Under the pieces are notes generated by a model that was given only the letters and a program-made list of their open reading frames with translations, did not search any database and had not been told where the DNA came from. This document shows, piece by piece, positions 1-8,661 of a stretch of 53,049 nt of DNA (within the stretch, counting starts at the first letter, position 1; the number at the start of each line of letters is the position of its first letter). Location of the stretch: the NCBI GenBank assembly GCA_017960905.1, contig JAGCYH010000055.1:1-53049 (forward strand), in the 5' to 3' direction. Made by a program: the position numbers and the translations under genes. Source of the stretch: Bacteroidales bacterium. Lineage in GTDB: Bacteria > Bacteroidota > Bacteroidia > Bacteroidales > Marinilabiliaceae.

Positions 1-265
1 CAACCTTTGCGGACTCTATACCAAAGCCGAATACGCCACGGCCGATGGCCGCATTGACATGACCATCGAAACGGCCGACTATGTATATGTCTTTGAGTTT
101 AAGTACAATAAGAGCGCCAGTGCCGCTCTGCAACAGATAAAAGACAACAACTATGCAGAACCGTTCCGTGCAAGCGGCAAAAAGATATTCCTCATTGGCG
201 TGAACTTCCAAAACAAGAAGCCGCGCGGAATAGAGCGGTATGTTGTGGAAGAGATAAATAATTGA
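1..265 (+). CDS. C-terminal end of a DUF1703-type PD-(D/E)XK nuclease-domain protein (partial)
   Basis: Open reading frame entering from the left edge (codons in phase from base 2) and ending with TGA at 263-265. The visible 87 residues contain the pattern GRIDM...VYVFEFKYNKSA...ALQQI followed by Y, which is the D/ExK plus Q arrangement of the PD-(D/E)XK domain found at the C terminus of the Bacteroidales AAA-ATPase-like/DUF1703 family (usually about 520 residues). The ATPase part would lie upstream, outside the window. The biological role of this family is not established; many copies per genome are usual in Bacteroidales. A rho-independent terminator follows at 287-309, so this is the last gene of its transcript. 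The family call rests on the domain end only. Confidence 0.75.
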   Translation, partial: NLCGLYTKAEYATADGRIDMTIETADYVYVFEFKYNKSASAALQQIKDNNYAEPFRASGKKIFLIGVNFQNKKPRGIERYVVEEINN

Positions 266-286
266 AATAGAATAAATACCGCAAGC

Positions 287-309
287 GCCGCAAAATATTG
301 CGGCTTTTA
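287..309 (+). terminator. Rho-independent terminator of the DUF1703 gene
   Basis: Perfect 7-bp stem gccgcaa / ttgcggc (287-293 with 298-304), 4-nt loop, followed by tttta. It lies 22 bases after the stop codon of the upstream gene. Confidence 0.8.
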
Positions 310-335
310 TAAAATGCAAAAAAAAGAAAGAATGT

Positions 336-419
336 CAGTTGCGCGGAAATTGTATTTCCGCCTCAGTTGCGCGGAAACTTTATTTCCGCCTCAGTTGCGC
401 GGGAATTTCATTTCCTCCC
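336..419. repeat. Three tandem 28-bp units, each with an internal hairpin
   Basis: Units start at 336, 364 and 392. Each begins cagttgcgcgg and contains a short inverted repeat (gcggaaa ... tttccgc in units 1 and 2, weaker in unit 3). The third copy has drifted (gcgggaat...atttcctccc). The array lies between the terminator of the + strand gene and the 3' end of the minus-strand lipoprotein gene, so it may form a series of hairpins in the read-through or 3' region. No known insertion sequence or CRISPR layout fits, because there are no spacers between units. Confidence 0.8.
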
Positions 420-447
420 TCGCTCAATTCTAACGTATCGCCATTCC

Positions 448-858
448 TTATTTTTGCGGATATTTCATGGGGAATCCGTTATTATAAGCCCAAGTGGTTG
501 AATTATACTTGTTTACAATGTCGTCGTGCAGAAAAAAATCAACATTTACCTTTGCATACCGAATGTCGTCAATGCCAATCCCACCCGGCAAAAAAACTTT
601 AATCATCGGGAAGTAGTTGGTTGTATCTTTGGGGAGTCGAATTTTAACACTATAGCATTTAAACTCGCCAGAATCAGGCAGTTCTGTTTTTGAAAGCACC
701 TGCATATCGTATTCTATGACATAAGATTCTGTCTGTTTTTCCTCTTTACTATCGAAAGCCCTATTGGCGTGACGTATAATGCGGTTCAAGCCCCTCCCTT
801 TTCTACATGCAGAAAGACTAAACAAAACGATCAGCAGTATAAAACCCAACTTTCTCAT
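448..858 (-). CDS. Small putative lipoprotein of unknown function
   Basis: 136 residues. The N terminus MRKLGFILLIVLFSLSAC is a typical type II signal peptide with lipobox LSAC, so the mature protein should be anchored through Cys18. The rest is soluble, charged, and has no motif I recognise; the C-terminal third (FFLHDDIVNKYNSTTWAYNNGF) looks like a beta-rich fold. The gene stands alone between the 28-bp repeat array and a 15-bp hairpin, and is transcribed away from the cyclase-like gene. On its coding strand, a weak promoter-like TAACTTGC lies within about 40 bases of the start. I do not assign a function. Confidence 0.7.
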   Translation of the reverse strand: MRKLGFILLIVLFSLSACRKGRGLNRIIRHANRAFDSKEEKQTESYVIEYDMQVLSKTELPDSGEFKCYSVKIRLPKDTTNYFPMIKVFLPGGIGIDDIRYAKVNVDFFLHDDIVNKYNSTTWAYNNGFPMKYPQK

Positions 859-953
859 AGTTTAAAAACGTTTTTAGTATTAACTTGGTGCAAGTTAGAA
901 TAAAAACGGAAGAAATACAAGCTTTTTCTATCAATAGCATCTAACACTTTTTT

Positions 954-987
954 ACGATGTTGCATCTTTTTTAAGATGCAACATCGT
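954..987 (+). terminator. Perfect 15-bp hairpin with T-run upstream of the cyclase-like gene
   Basis: Arms 954-968 and 973-987 are exact reverse complements, with a 4-nt loop and a following run of T (987-991). It has the form of a strong + strand terminator, but no + strand gene lies upstream of it within 680 bases. It sits in the divergent region between the lipoprotein gene and the cyclase-like gene whose ATG is at 1067. It may insulate that gene from read-through, act as an attenuator in its leader, or be a palindromic element. Confidence 0.7.
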
Positions 988-1066
988 TTTTAGTTAAAAA
1001 AAAGAAACTTTGTAATCTTCGCAGTCGTTAAAAATAGAGGTGAAATAACCGCAAGAGATAAAATCT

Positions 1067-1654
1067 ATGGAAGGACTTTTAAGAGATAACAGAAATATCG
1101 AGCCTCAGATCAATGGGGTTGTCCTTCATATTTTAATTCAGAAACAGGACCGCCGCGGCGAAATGGCCAACGGCATCGAGGTTGATGAGTTCAAGGACTA
1201 TTGCTCCGAGATGCTCCGCAAAAACACCAACATCATCTCTAACGTCGCCACAAACGCCGTAATAGGCGTTTTTCTCGACAATGGGAGCGAGGATAACGCC
1301 GAGCTCAAAGCAACATCGCTGGCACACGAAATACGCGAAAAACTCTACAAATACCGCAAAAAAGGCGTTCAGCTTATCCTGAAAGCCTGCATCACCAAAG
1401 GCAAAGTGATAATTGGCTCGTCGCTCGGTGGCGACGAGTACGAAGTGCTGGGCAACGCTGTCAACTCGTCGTTCCAGCTGCTCGACTCCACACATCCTAT
1501 GCAGATTTCCATCACGCGCAAGATAAAACAGCGCATCACCGACGACTTCAACATCGTCACGCGCCGGCCGGTCGACATTGGCTTCAAGCGCGCGCAACTC
1601 TACTACTTGCACACTCCCAAGTCGGAAGTATGCACCGTGCCGCAGAATTTCTAA
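1067..1654 (+). CDS. Degenerate class III nucleotide-cyclase-like protein
   Basis: 195 residues. The order of elements matches a class III adenylate/guanylate cyclase homology domain: an N-terminal beta strand (GVVLHILIQK), a strand at the usual metal-site position (TNAVIGVF, residues ~62-69), a helix rich in A/E/K, the dimer-arm strand with an I..G.V..G motif (CITKGKVIIGSS) and the ..VLGNAVNSSFQL segment that corresponds to the usual GdxVNxAaRL. Both metal-binding Asp positions appear replaced (the second by Asn in TNAV) and the catalytic Arg after VN is missing, so it is probably not an active cyclase. It may bind a nucleotide or act as a regulatory partner. The start is the first ATG after the hairpin at 954-987. 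The gene is monocistronic and ends 9 bases from the convergent aat gene. The cyclase relationship is my reading of motif order and needs a profile search. Confidence 0.6.
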   Translation: MEGLLRDNRNIEPQINGVVLHILIQKQDRRGEMANGIEVDEFKDYCSEMLRKNTNIISNVATNAVIGVFLDNGSEDNAELKATSLAHEIREKLYKYRKKGVQLILKACITKGKVIIGSSLGGDEYEVLGNAVNSSFQLLDSTHPMQISITRKIKQRITDDFNIVTRRPVDIGFKRAQLYYLHTPKSEVCTVPQNF

Positions 1655-1663
1655 CAAGCTCTG

Positions 1664-2317
1664 TTACAGGTATTTCATATACTCATCGTATGAGATATGC
1701 CGCCCGCCCATCGAACGGAGATGCGGCGTCTCAAACTGGCAGTCGATAATCTGCAATCCGCTTCGGCTCATCAGATTGGCCAATGATATGAGAGCGTATT
1801 TTGAGCCGTTCGGCTCAAAAGAGAACATGCTCTCGCCACAGAAACACGACCCTATCGCCACACCGTAAAGTCCGCCTATGAGCTCATTATCAGCCGTTCG
1901 GCGCGTCTCTACGCTCATGGCGTAACCCAACTCGTGCAGTTTGGTGTAAGCCTCTATGATGTTGTCGCCGAGCCAAGCCAGCTGGTGCTCGTTGCGTTGC
2001 GCCACTTTGCCGCAGTTGGCTATCACTTCGGCAAACGAAGTATTTATGGTACAGTAATATACACCGCTGTTGAACAGTGTGCGCATCGAGTGCGACACAT
2101 GTATTTCGTTGGTGAAGATGACAAACCGCTGCATGGGGCAGTACCATTGTATGAGGTCGCTGCGGAACGGATACCACGGGAAGATGCCGTTGCTGTAGGC
2201 GAGTATCAGGCGGTCGACCGAAAGGTCGCCGCCAATGGCCAGCAGTCCGTCGTCCTCGCCCTGACATTTGCGCGGGTCGGGGAACGAAATCTCATCTTTG
2301 GGCAACTGGTATATCAT
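1664..2317 (-). CDS. aat: Leucyl/phenylalanyl-tRNA--protein transferase
   Basis: 217 residues, normal family length. It transfers Leu or Phe from aminoacyl-tRNA to N-terminal Lys/Arg of proteins, making N-degrons for ClpAP. Recognisable motifs are FPDP near residue 13, DGLLAIGGDLS followed by GIFPWYP, the central GGLYGV segment and the C-terminal DCQFETPHLRSMGGR. It is cytoplasmic. Its ATG at 2317 overlaps the end of the upstream nitroreductase gene by 26 bases, so the two are translationally coupled and share the promoter at 2917-2948. A perfect 10-bp inverted repeat lies inside the gene at 1799-1820. Confidence 0.95.
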   Translation of the reverse strand: MIYQLPKDEISFPDPRKCQGEDDGLLAIGGDLSVDRLILAYSNGIFPWYPFRSDLIQWYCPMQRFVIFTNEIHVSHSMRTLFNSGVYYCTINTSFAEVIANCGKVAQRNEHQLAWLGDNIIEAYTKLHELGYAMSVETRRTADNELIGGLYGVAIGSCFCGESMFSFEPNGSKYALISLANLMSRSGLQIIDCQFETPHLRSMGGRHISYDEYMKYL

Positions 2318-2894
2318 TGCGGCTATCTTTCAGTATTATCTCATCCAGACTTCGCTTCGGCACGTGATGCGTCTGGCGCTCATCGCGCCAGTAGCGTATC
2401 TCGCCGTCGCGCATGGGCTCTACGACGACTTTTTCTGTAGGTTTGCCCACGGCCAGCACCAGTAAAGGCTCGAGATTAGCGGCTATGCCGCTAATCGCCG
2501 TGAGTCTCGGCTTGTCGAAAGCACCTATCATGCAGCAGCCCAAGCCTCGCTCGTTGAGCGCAAGGTTTATCAGCTCGGCGCAAAGTCCGGTATCTATAGC
2601 GTTGTATGCACCTAAGTCACTATCGTGCAGCATTATAACGTACGCGGCAGGGCGCTCGTCGGGCTCTGGTCCGTCCCATTCTTTCAGATAACCAGCCCAT
2701 TTCAGCGTACCGAACACAGCGGCGCATTCCGACTTGTCGGTAACAATTAAATATTTGATGGTCTGCGCGTTACGTGCCGAAGGCGCGTAACGCGCCACGT
2801 CTATAACATCGGTGAGTACAGCCTCTGCCACCGCATACGAATTGTCGAAACGGCGGTAACTGCGCGAACGTTGTGCTATCTCTTTTATGCTCAT
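2292..2894 (-). CDS. Nitroreductase-family flavoprotein
   Basis: About 200 residues from the start I choose. It shows the nitroreductase fold signature: an N-terminal RSYRRFD, then ARYAPSARNAQTIKYLIV for FMN phosphate binding, a middle NLALNERGLGCCMIGAF and a C-terminal VLAVGKPTEK. Members are FMN-dependent NAD(P)H oxidoreductases; the substrate cannot be told from sequence. A longer frame exists to 2942, but the promoter motif at 2917-2924 falls within that extension, so I place the start at the ATG at 2894 (MSIKEIAQ). The gene is first in a two-gene operon with aat. A perfect 10-bp inverted repeat is present at 2474-2496, and a 13/14 near-perfect one at 2765-2795. Confidence 0.88.
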   Translation of the reverse strand: MSIKEIAQRSRSYRRFDNSYAVAEAVLTDVIDVARYAPSARNAQTIKYLIVTDKSECAAVFGTLKWAGYLKEWDGPEPDERPAAYVIMLHDSDLGAYNAIDTGLCAELINLALNERGLGCCMIGAFDKPRLTAISGIAANLEPLLVLAVGKPTEKVVVEPMRDGEIRYWRDERQTHHVPKRSLDEIILKDSRNDIPVAQR

Positions 2895-2916
2895 AAAAAC
2901 CAGATTTTTCCGGCTG

Positions 2917-2948
2917 CAAATATGACTTATTGGCACCGCCAAAGCAAA
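2917..2948 (-). promoter_or_regulatory. Bacteroidota-type promoter of the nitroreductase-aat operon
   Basis: On the minus strand TTTG (2948-2945), 20 bases, then CATATTTG (2924-2917), which matches the TAnnTTTG -7 box at 7 of 8 positions. It lies 22 bases upstream of the chosen ATG. Confidence 0.6.
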
Positions 2949-3056
2949 TTTTTTCAGCGCATTATGCGTTTTTTTTTCAATATAATTACTCTTTTACTGT
3001 GTTTTTTGCCATTAAAATACCTATAAATGAGTATTTTCGCGCTTTGGTTCAATGAC

Positions 3057-3064
3057 TAATTTTG
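3057..3064 (+). promoter_or_regulatory. -7 box upstream of the ICMT-like gene
   Basis: TAATTTTG matches TAnnTTTG exactly, 22 bases before the ATG at 3087. No convincing -33 box at the usual distance. Confidence 0.5.
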
Positions 3065-3086
3065 CCATCGGATAACAAGGAAAAAT

Positions 3087-3590
3087 ATGAACGACAACAA
3101 AACACAAAAAACGCATCTGCCGTTTTTCGGCGTCGGACCGTACTATGTATTCGGTGCTTTTGCTCTCACTGCCTTATGTATATGGCTGTCGGTGAGCGGA
3201 TTAGTCAATTCCTTCAAGGCAGAGCAGTATCAGACTGCTGCCTACATCATTGGCGGCGTGTTCGCCGCCTTTGGCCTTTCACTGTGGATTGCAGCCATTG
3301 TAGGGTCGAAGATTATGAGCAAAATTGCTCATAATCAACTCGTTATTTCGGGTGTCTATTCGCTCACGCGAAACCCGATTTATTCGGCCGCGTGGTTCAT
3401 CTGCACTGGAGCTTGCGTGGCCGCCAACGACCTGTGGCTCATTGCCGTGCCGTTCGTTCTGTGGCTGGCGCTTACTATTCTGATGAAGCGTACCGAAGAG
3501 AAATGGCTTCTCGACTTGTACGGCGAGCAATACGTTGAGTATTGCCGCCACGTCAATCGCTGCATTCCGTTTTTTCATTTGCGCAAATAA
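3087..3590 (+). CDS. ICMT/PEMT-like membrane methyltransferase
   Basis: 167 residues with four to five hydrophobic segments (about 20-42, 55-78, 108-135). The C-terminal half carries the isoprenylcysteine carboxyl methyltransferase / phospholipid methyltransferase signature: GVYSLTRNPIYSAAW around residues 90-104, and EEKWLLDLYGEQYVEYCRHV with the following RCIPFF. These proteins methylate lipids or small molecules in the inner membrane using S-adenosylmethionine; the bacterial substrate is generally unknown. It is followed after 15 bases by the cytochrome c biogenesis gene and is probably cotranscribed with it. A perfect 12-nt-arm inverted repeat with a 2-nt centre lies at 3311-3336 within the loop encoding KIMSKIAHNQ. 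Confidence 0.85.
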   Translation: MNDNKTQKTHLPFFGVGPYYVFGAFALTALCIWLSVSGLVNSFKAEQYQTAAYIIGGVFAAFGLSLWIAAIVGSKIMSKIAHNQLVISGVYSLTRNPIYSAAWFICTGACVAANDLWLIAVPFVLWLALTILMKRTEEKWLLDLYGEQYVEYCRHVNRCIPFFHLRK

Positions 3591-3605
3591 CTTATTATCA
3601 AACAA

Positions 3606-5762
3606 ATGCAGCCAACAATAGCCCAAATACTAAAACGCGCGACATTCGGATTGTTCATCCTGACAACTCTTGTGCTTGTCGGGGCAACGGCTGTGGAGCA
3701 CGTCGAGGGGACACGCTTCGCCGCAGAGAACATCTACGGCGCCGGGTGGTTCGTGGCGTTGTGGGCTGTGCTGGCCGTTTTTTCATTAGCATTTATGCTA
3801 ATGAAAAAACTCTATCGCCGACCAGCTGTTTTTCTATTGCATATATCATTCATTATCATATTGTTAGGTGCTGCAGCAACGTGGTTTTCGGCCGAACGTG
3901 GCACTTTGCATTTGCGCATTGGCGCAAATGACAATAAATACCTGACCGACAAAGGTTTACCATGCGATCTGCCGTTCACAGTCCGCCTCGACGATTTCTC
4001 GGTCGTCTACTACAGCGGCACCAATACGCCGTGCGATTTCGTCAGCAAACTGACGACAACGCACGAAAGCACTGAAAGCGAGCACGTTGTATCGATGAAC
4101 AACATAGCCGACATAGGTGGCTACCGCATCTATCAGTCGGCATTCGACGACGACGGCGGCGGAAGCATCTTCAGCGTTGCGCACGACCCGTACGGAATAC
4201 CCATCACTTACACTGGTTATATTCTACTGTTAATCAGCATGTTGCTTTTCTTTTTCGATAAAAAAAGCAACTTCCGCCAACTGCTCACGAAGGCAGCTAT
4301 CATCATCATATTCATCAGTCTGCCGTCGTGCTCTTCGGGGCCTGCGCCCCGAAGTATTTCGCCCGATGCCGCCGACCGTTTCGGACAGATGTTGGTGCTC
4401 TACAACGGCCGCATCTGTCCCGTGCAGACGCTCGCAAACGACTTTGTTACAAAACTTTACGGCAAGCAAACATATAAAGGTCTCTCGGCCGAGCAGGTTC
4501 TGTGCGGCTGGATTTTCCGCTTCGACGATTGGCGTAACGAACCAATGATAAAAATCACCGACGGCGATGTGCGCGAGGCGCTCGGCGGCGCTAAATATGT
4601 GTCGCTGAGCGAGTTGTACGAAGCGCAGGAACGCGGTGCTTTCGACCTCTTGTCGGAAAAGCAAATGAGCGGCGTATACGAGCGAACCGCCATAATATCA
4701 ATGCTTTACGCAGGCGAATTACTCAAGTTGTATCCCGTGGCCGACACCAATGGTGTCGGCTGGTATTCGCAGCAAGACCAGCTTCCGACCGAATTGCCTG
4801 AAAATCAGGCAATTTTCATCGGTCGCTCAATGGACCTCATGCAAGAGTATGTCGTAAGCAACAATACAGCCGAACTGCTCTCTCTTATTGACAAAACCAT
4901 TGAGTATCAGCGCAAAACGGCTCACGACATTCTGCCTTCCGATGCCGTTGTAAAAGCCGAAAGGCTTTACAACAGAGCATCGCTTACGCGACCGCTGTTT
5001 ATGATTTGCCTTACAATAGGAATATTGTCATTCATAGTTTTTTGCTTATTTACAGCGCGCCAGCGCGCTGTAAATAAGCCACTTAACACCGCACTAATCG
5101 TTGCCGCGGCTCTTGTTTTCGCCTGCCTGACATTTATAATCGGCCTGCGTTGGTTTGTGAGCGGCCACGTGCCCCTCTCCAACGGCCCCGAGACGATGCA
5201 GTTTCTGGCGTGGTGCGCCATAGGCCTCGTTTTGCCGCTCCACAAACGGTATCAGCTGATTGTTCCGTTCGGCTTTATCATTTGTGGTCTTACGCTGTTA
5301 GTCAGCACGTTAGGCGCGGCCAATCCGCAGATTACGCAGTTGGTTCCCGTGCTGTCGTCACCATTGCTGAGCATACATGTAGCCATTGTCATGGTGGCAT
5401 ACGCACTTTTCGCTTTCATTATGCTCAATGGTGTGGTAGCGTTATTACTTTCTGGCAATCAGCAACTTACGGCGCGTCTTGAGCGCATTGGCCGACTGAT
5501 GCTCTATCCGGCAGTATTCTGCCTCACGGCGGGAATATTCGTGGGCGCCGTGTGGGCCAACATCTCGTGGGGGCGCTATTGGGGCTGGGACCCGAAAGAG
5601 GTATGGGCGCTCATATCACTTATGGTTTATTCGTTGCCTTTGCACAGCAAATGGCTGTGCAACAGGCGTTTCCATTGGTTCGCAGTCGGCGCGTTCCTCT
5701 GCGTGCTGATGACGTATTTCGGTGTCAATTATCTACTTGGCGGCATGCACAGCTACGCCTGA
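3606..5762 (+). CDS. Fused ResB/CcsA-type cytochrome c biogenesis protein (System II)
   Basis: 718 residues. The first ~230 residues look like ResB/Ccs1: transmembrane segments near 14-30, 47-64 and 74-93, a periplasmic beta-rich part and a fourth membrane segment at ~198-216. A periplasmic region (~235-455) follows. The C-terminal ~250 residues are CcsA-like, with eight or so membrane segments and the haem-handling WWD motif (VWANISWGRYWGWDPKEVW, ~650-668). Such fusions export haem and attach it to CxxCH apocytochromes, consistent with c-type cytochromes such as NrfA in Bacteroidales. The gene contains an unusual number of perfect inverted repeats: 3777-3810 (15-nt arms), 3909-3930 (9), 4740-4760 (10), 4792-4814 (10) and 5044-5079 (17). 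They encode loops or membrane segments without breaking the frame. Confidence 0.9.
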   Translation: MQPTIAQILKRATFGLFILTTLVLVGATAVEHVEGTRFAAENIYGAGWFVALWAVLAVFSLAFMLMKKLYRRPAVFLLHISFIIILLGAAATWFSAERGTLHLRIGANDNKYLTDKGLPCDLPFTVRLDDFSVVYYSGTNTPCDFVSKLTTTHESTESEHVVSMNNIADIGGYRIYQSAFDDDGGGSIFSVAHDPYGIPITYTGYILLLISMLLFFFDKKSNFRQLLTKAAIIIIFISLPSCSSGPAPRSISPDAADRFGQMLVLYNGRICPVQTLANDFVTKLYGKQTYKGLSAEQVLCGWIFRFDDWRNEPMIKITDGDVREALGGAKYVSLSELYEAQERGAFDLLSEKQMSGVYERTAIISMLYAGELLKLYPVADTNGVGWYSQQDQLPTELPENQAIFIGRSMDLMQEYVVSNNTAELLSLIDKTIEYQRKTAHDILPSDAVVKAERLYNRASLTRPLFMICLTIGILSFIVFCLFTARQRAVNKPLNTALIVAAALVFACLTFIIGLRWFVSGHVPLSNGPETMQFLAWCAIGLVLPLHKRYQLIVPFGFIICGLTLLVSTLGAANPQITQLVPVLSSPLLSIHVAIVMVAYALFAFIMLNGVVALLLSGNQQLTARLERIGRLMLYPAVFCLTAGIFVGAVWANISWGRYWGWDPKEVWALISLMVYSLPLHSKWLCNRRFHWFAVGAFLCVLMTYFGVNYLLGGMHSYA
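3777..3810. repeat. Perfect inverted repeat, 15-nt arms, inside the cytochrome c biogenesis gene
   Basis: Arms 3777-3791 and 3796-3810, 4-nt loop ttta. The coding frame is kept (FSLAFMLMKKL). With six A/T pairs at the base it also resembles a terminator, in the middle of a gene. Confidence 0.9.
5044..5079. repeat. Perfect inverted repeat, 17-nt arms, inside the cytochrome c biogenesis gene
   Basis: Arms 5044-5060 and 5063-5079 separated by 2 nt. It encodes CLFTARQRAVNKP, a loop between two membrane segments. This is the longest intragenic palindrome I found in the window. Confidence 0.95.
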
Positions 5763-5797
5763 AAAAAAACAAAGCTGCCCGCAAGCGGACAGCTTTG
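5762..5797 (-). terminator. Terminator of the rimP-nusA-infB operon
   Basis: Stem caaagctg/cagctttg (5770-5777 with 5790-5797) extended past one mismatch by ccgc/gcgg. On the minus strand it is followed by eight T. It lies between the converging cytochrome c biogenesis gene and infB. Confidence 0.85.
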
Positions 5798-5825
5798 AAA
5801 CCTTATAAACATGAAAATCTGAGAA

Positions 5826-8597
5826 TTACAGCTTACGTGTAACCTCTATCTCTTCGTAGGCTTCAATGATGTCGCCTACTTCAATGTCGTTATAGTTGGC
5901 AATGTTCAAGCCGCAATCCAAGCCGGCAGCAACCTCTTTCACATCGTCTTTGAAACGTTTGAGCGAACCGAGTTCGCCAGTGTAAACCACAATACCGTCG
6001 CGAATGAGGCGCACTTTCGATTTGCTCTTCACCTTGCCCTCTTTCACCATACAGCCTGCGATAGTGCCCACTTTCGAAATCTTGAAAGTCTGCTGTATCT
6101 CGAGCGAACCGATAACCTGCTCTTTGATTTCGGGCGAAAGCATACCTTCCATAGCCGATTTGAGCTCTTCGATGGCATCGTAGATGATAGAGTAGATTCG
6201 AATATCGATTTTCTCTCGTTCGGCGAGCTTGCGAGCCGCCTGCGAAGGACGCACCTGGAAACCTACTACAATTGCATTCGACGCTGTCGCAAGCATGATA
6301 TCCGATTCGGATATTTGGCCTACGGCCTTGTGTATCACATTGATTTGTATCTCTTCGGTCGACAGTTTGATGAGCGAGTCGGACAAAGCCTCCACCGAGC
6401 CGTCCACATCGCCTTTGACAATGAGGTTGATCTCCTGGAAGTTACCTATAGCTATGCGGCGGCCAATCTCGCCCAGCGTAAGATGAGGCGCGGTGTGCAT
6501 ATTCTGCTCACGCCGCAACTGGTCGCGGCGTGTTGCAAGGTCTTTCGCCTCTTTCTCGTCAGTGAATACGTTGAACTTCTCGCCAGCCTGCGGTGCGCCG
6601 TTGAGGCCAAGCACCAATACAGGTTCCGACGGGCCAGCCTGGTCAACCTTCTGGTTGCGCTCGTTAAACATCGCTTTCACGTGGCCGAAGTTCGTTCCGC
6701 AAACCACCATGTCGCCCACGCGCAGAGTACCGTTGCTTACGAGCAGTGTGGCCACATAGCCGCGGCCCTTGTCGAGCGACGACTCAATGACGTTGCCTGT
6801 AGCCAATCGGTTCGGATTGGCCTTGAGTTCGAGCATATCGGCCTCGAGCAACACCTTGTCGAGCAGCTTGTCGACGTTGATGCCCTTCTTAGCCGAAATT
6901 TCCTGGCATTGGTACTTGCCACCCCACTCTTCGACGAGGTAGTTCATGTTGGCCAATGCCTCACGTATTTTGTCGGGGTTTGCGCCAGGCTTATCTATCT
7001 TATTGATTGCGAATATAATAGGCACATTAGCGGCCGATGCGTGGTTGATTGCCTCAATAGTTTGCGGCATGACGCTGTCGTCGGCGGCAACAATGATGAT
7101 AGCCACGTCGGTAACTTGCGCACCGCGAGCACGCATGGCGGTAAACGCCTCGTGACCAGGTGTATCGAGGAATGTTATCTGGCGGCCATTGTCAAGCTTA
7201 ACGCCGTATGCACCAATATGTTGCGTGATACCACCGGCCTCGCCCGAGATGACGTTTGTATTACGTATGTAGTCGAGCAGAGATGTCTTACCATGGTCTA
7301 CGTGACCCATGACGGTTACGATAGGCGGACGCTCCTGAAGTTCGTCCTCCTCGTCCTCCTCCTCTTCTACTGTGGTAGCGGTCTCGGCGCTGATGAATTC
7401 AACCTTGTAGCCGAATTCTTCGGCTACAATAGCCATCGACTCGGCATCGAGGCGCTGGTTGATAGAGACGAACATGCCGAGCGACATAAAAGTCGCAATA
7501 ACCTGATTGACAGGCACATCCATCATTACTGCCAACTCGTTGGCAGTAACGAATTCGGTAACCTTGAGAATCTTCTTTTCCTCGTCGAGGCGTTCGGCCT
7601 CTTCGGCACGGCTTTGGCGCAGCTCCTCGCGTTTCTCGCGGCGGTGCTTCGACGTTTTCGACTTAGCGCCTTTGGCGGTAAGTCGGGCCAAAGTGTCTTT
7701 TATCTGTTTCTGTACGTCTTCTTCGTTAATTTCCTGACGTACAGGACGTTTCTTGTTTTTCTCTTTTTTCGACGGGTTGCCGCCTTGGTTGTTTTTCTGA
7801 CCACCGCCTTGTCCGCCAAACTGGCCGTTCTTCTGGCCGTCGCGTTTGTTCTTGTCTTTCTTCAGGCTGTTATTCACCTGATTAATAGTCGATTGGGCCG
7901 AGATATCAACCTTTTCGTTGTTATCTTTGTAGATACGCTGGCGTTTCTTTTTCTTTTTGCCACGGTTGTCGTCGCGGCCGTCGTCGACGGGCAGTTCAAT
8001 TTTGCCCACAACGGTTGGTCCGCTCAGCTTCTTAGGCGAACTGAGTTTGAAAACCACCTCTTCGTCGGCATCGGCGTCGGTGTTTTTAGCGAACTTATTG
8101 TTGTTTTGCTGTTGCGGTTTCGATTGCTGCGGTTTCGGCTGGTCTTTTCCGCCTTGCTGTTTGTTTTTGTTAGGCTGGGCGTTGTTCTGATCCTGCTTCG
8201 GGCGCTGCTCGTTGGGTTTATTCGGGTTCTGGTTCGGCTTGTCGTTTTTCTGCGGTTTTTTAGGGAAAGTCTTGCCGCCGTCGAGGTCGATTTTTCCCAG
8301 AACCTTCGGTCCCTTCACCGGTTCGGCTGTCGAAACCAGTTCTATCTCTTCGGGTTGCTGAATGCTTATAGTCTCTTTCTTATGCTTGTTTTTTAGGTCG
8401 AGATTGATTTTTTCCACCTCTTTTTTAGCATTTCTCGACGTGTTGTACTCTTTCTCCAACAAAGCATACATCTCGTCGCTCACCTTAGTGTTAGGATTTA
8501 TGTCGTTGAAACCTTTCTTCTTCAAGAAGTTGGTTATGGTGTCCAGTCCGACACCAAATTCGGCCATTATTTTACTTAATCTTGTTCCGCCTGCCAT
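5826..8597 (-). CDS. infB: Translation initiation factor IF-2
   Basis: About 923 residues. It is a GTPase that brings initiator tRNA to the 30S subunit and promotes subunit joining. An N-terminal IF2_N helix module ([16 protein letters not shown]) is followed by a long low-complexity region rich in K, Q, N and P (~75-280), a second IF2_N module ([12 protein letters not shown]), then the G domain: [21 protein letters not shown] and SAKKG, and the C-terminal domains with [18 protein letters not shown] start it at the ATG at 8597 (MAGGTRLSK), which is preceded by aaagga; the frame continues to a TTG at 8624, which is less likely. It is the third gene of rimP-nusA-infB. It contains perfect inverted repeats at 7405-7429 (11-nt arms) and 7526-7549 (10-nt arms). 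Confidence 0.97.
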   Translation of the reverse strand: MAGGTRLSKIMAEFGVGLDTITNFLKKKGFNDINPNTKVSDEMYALLEKEYNTSRNAKKEVEKINLDLKNKHKKETISIQQPEEIELVSTAEPVKGPKVLGKIDLDGGKTFPKKPQKNDKPNQNPNKPNEQRPKQDQNNAQPNKNKQQGGKDQPKPQQSKPQQQNNNKFAKNTDADADEEVVFKLSSPKKLSGPTVVGKIELPVDDGRDDNRGKKKKKRQRIYKDNNEKVDISAQSTINQVNNSLKKDKNKRDGQKNGQFGGQGGGQKNNQGGNPSKKEKNKKRPVRQEINEEDVQKQIKDTLARLTAKGAKSKTSKHRREKREELRQSRAEEAERLDEEKKILKVTEFVTANELAVMMDVPVNQVIATFMSLGMFVSINQRLDAESMAIVAEEFGYKVEFISAETATTVEEEEDEEDELQERPPIVTVMGHVDHGKTSLLDYIRNTNVISGEAGGITQHIGAYGVKLDNGRQITFLDTPGHEAFTAMRARGAQVTDVAIIIVAADDSVMPQTIEAINHASAANVPIIFAINKIDKPGANPDKIREALANMNYLVEEWGGKYQCQEISAKKGINVDKLLDKVLLEADMLELKANPNRLATGNVIESSLDKGRGYVATLLVSNGTLRVGDMVVCGTNFGHVKAMFNERNQKVDQAGPSEPVLVLGLNGAPQAGEKFNVFTDEKEAKDLATRRDQLRREQNMHTAPHLTLGEIGRRIAIGNFQEINLIVKGDVDGSVEALSDSLIKLSTEEIQINVIHKAVGQISESDIMLATASNAIVVGFQVRPSQAARKLAEREKIDIRIYSIIYDAIEELKSAMEGMLSPEIKEQVIGSLEIQQTFKISKVGTIAGCMVKEGKVKSKSKVRLIRDGIVVYTGELGSLKRFKDDVKEVAAGLDCGLNIANYNDIEVGDIIEAYEEIEVTRKL

Positions 8598-8661
8598 ATT
8601 TCTATAATCCTTTAAGTTTAACAATAACCACCTAAACTAAGGTGGCAGAATCACACCGTTA

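Noticed and set aside
336..419. CRISPR array
   Set aside because: The 28-bp repeats are directly abutting with no spacers, and no cas gene is near.
6315..8396. Long open frame on the + strand opposite infB
   Set aside because: It is fully antisense to infB, begins with no promoter or ribosome-binding signal, and its product is an L/V/F/R-rich string typical of the reverse of an acidic/basic coding sequence.
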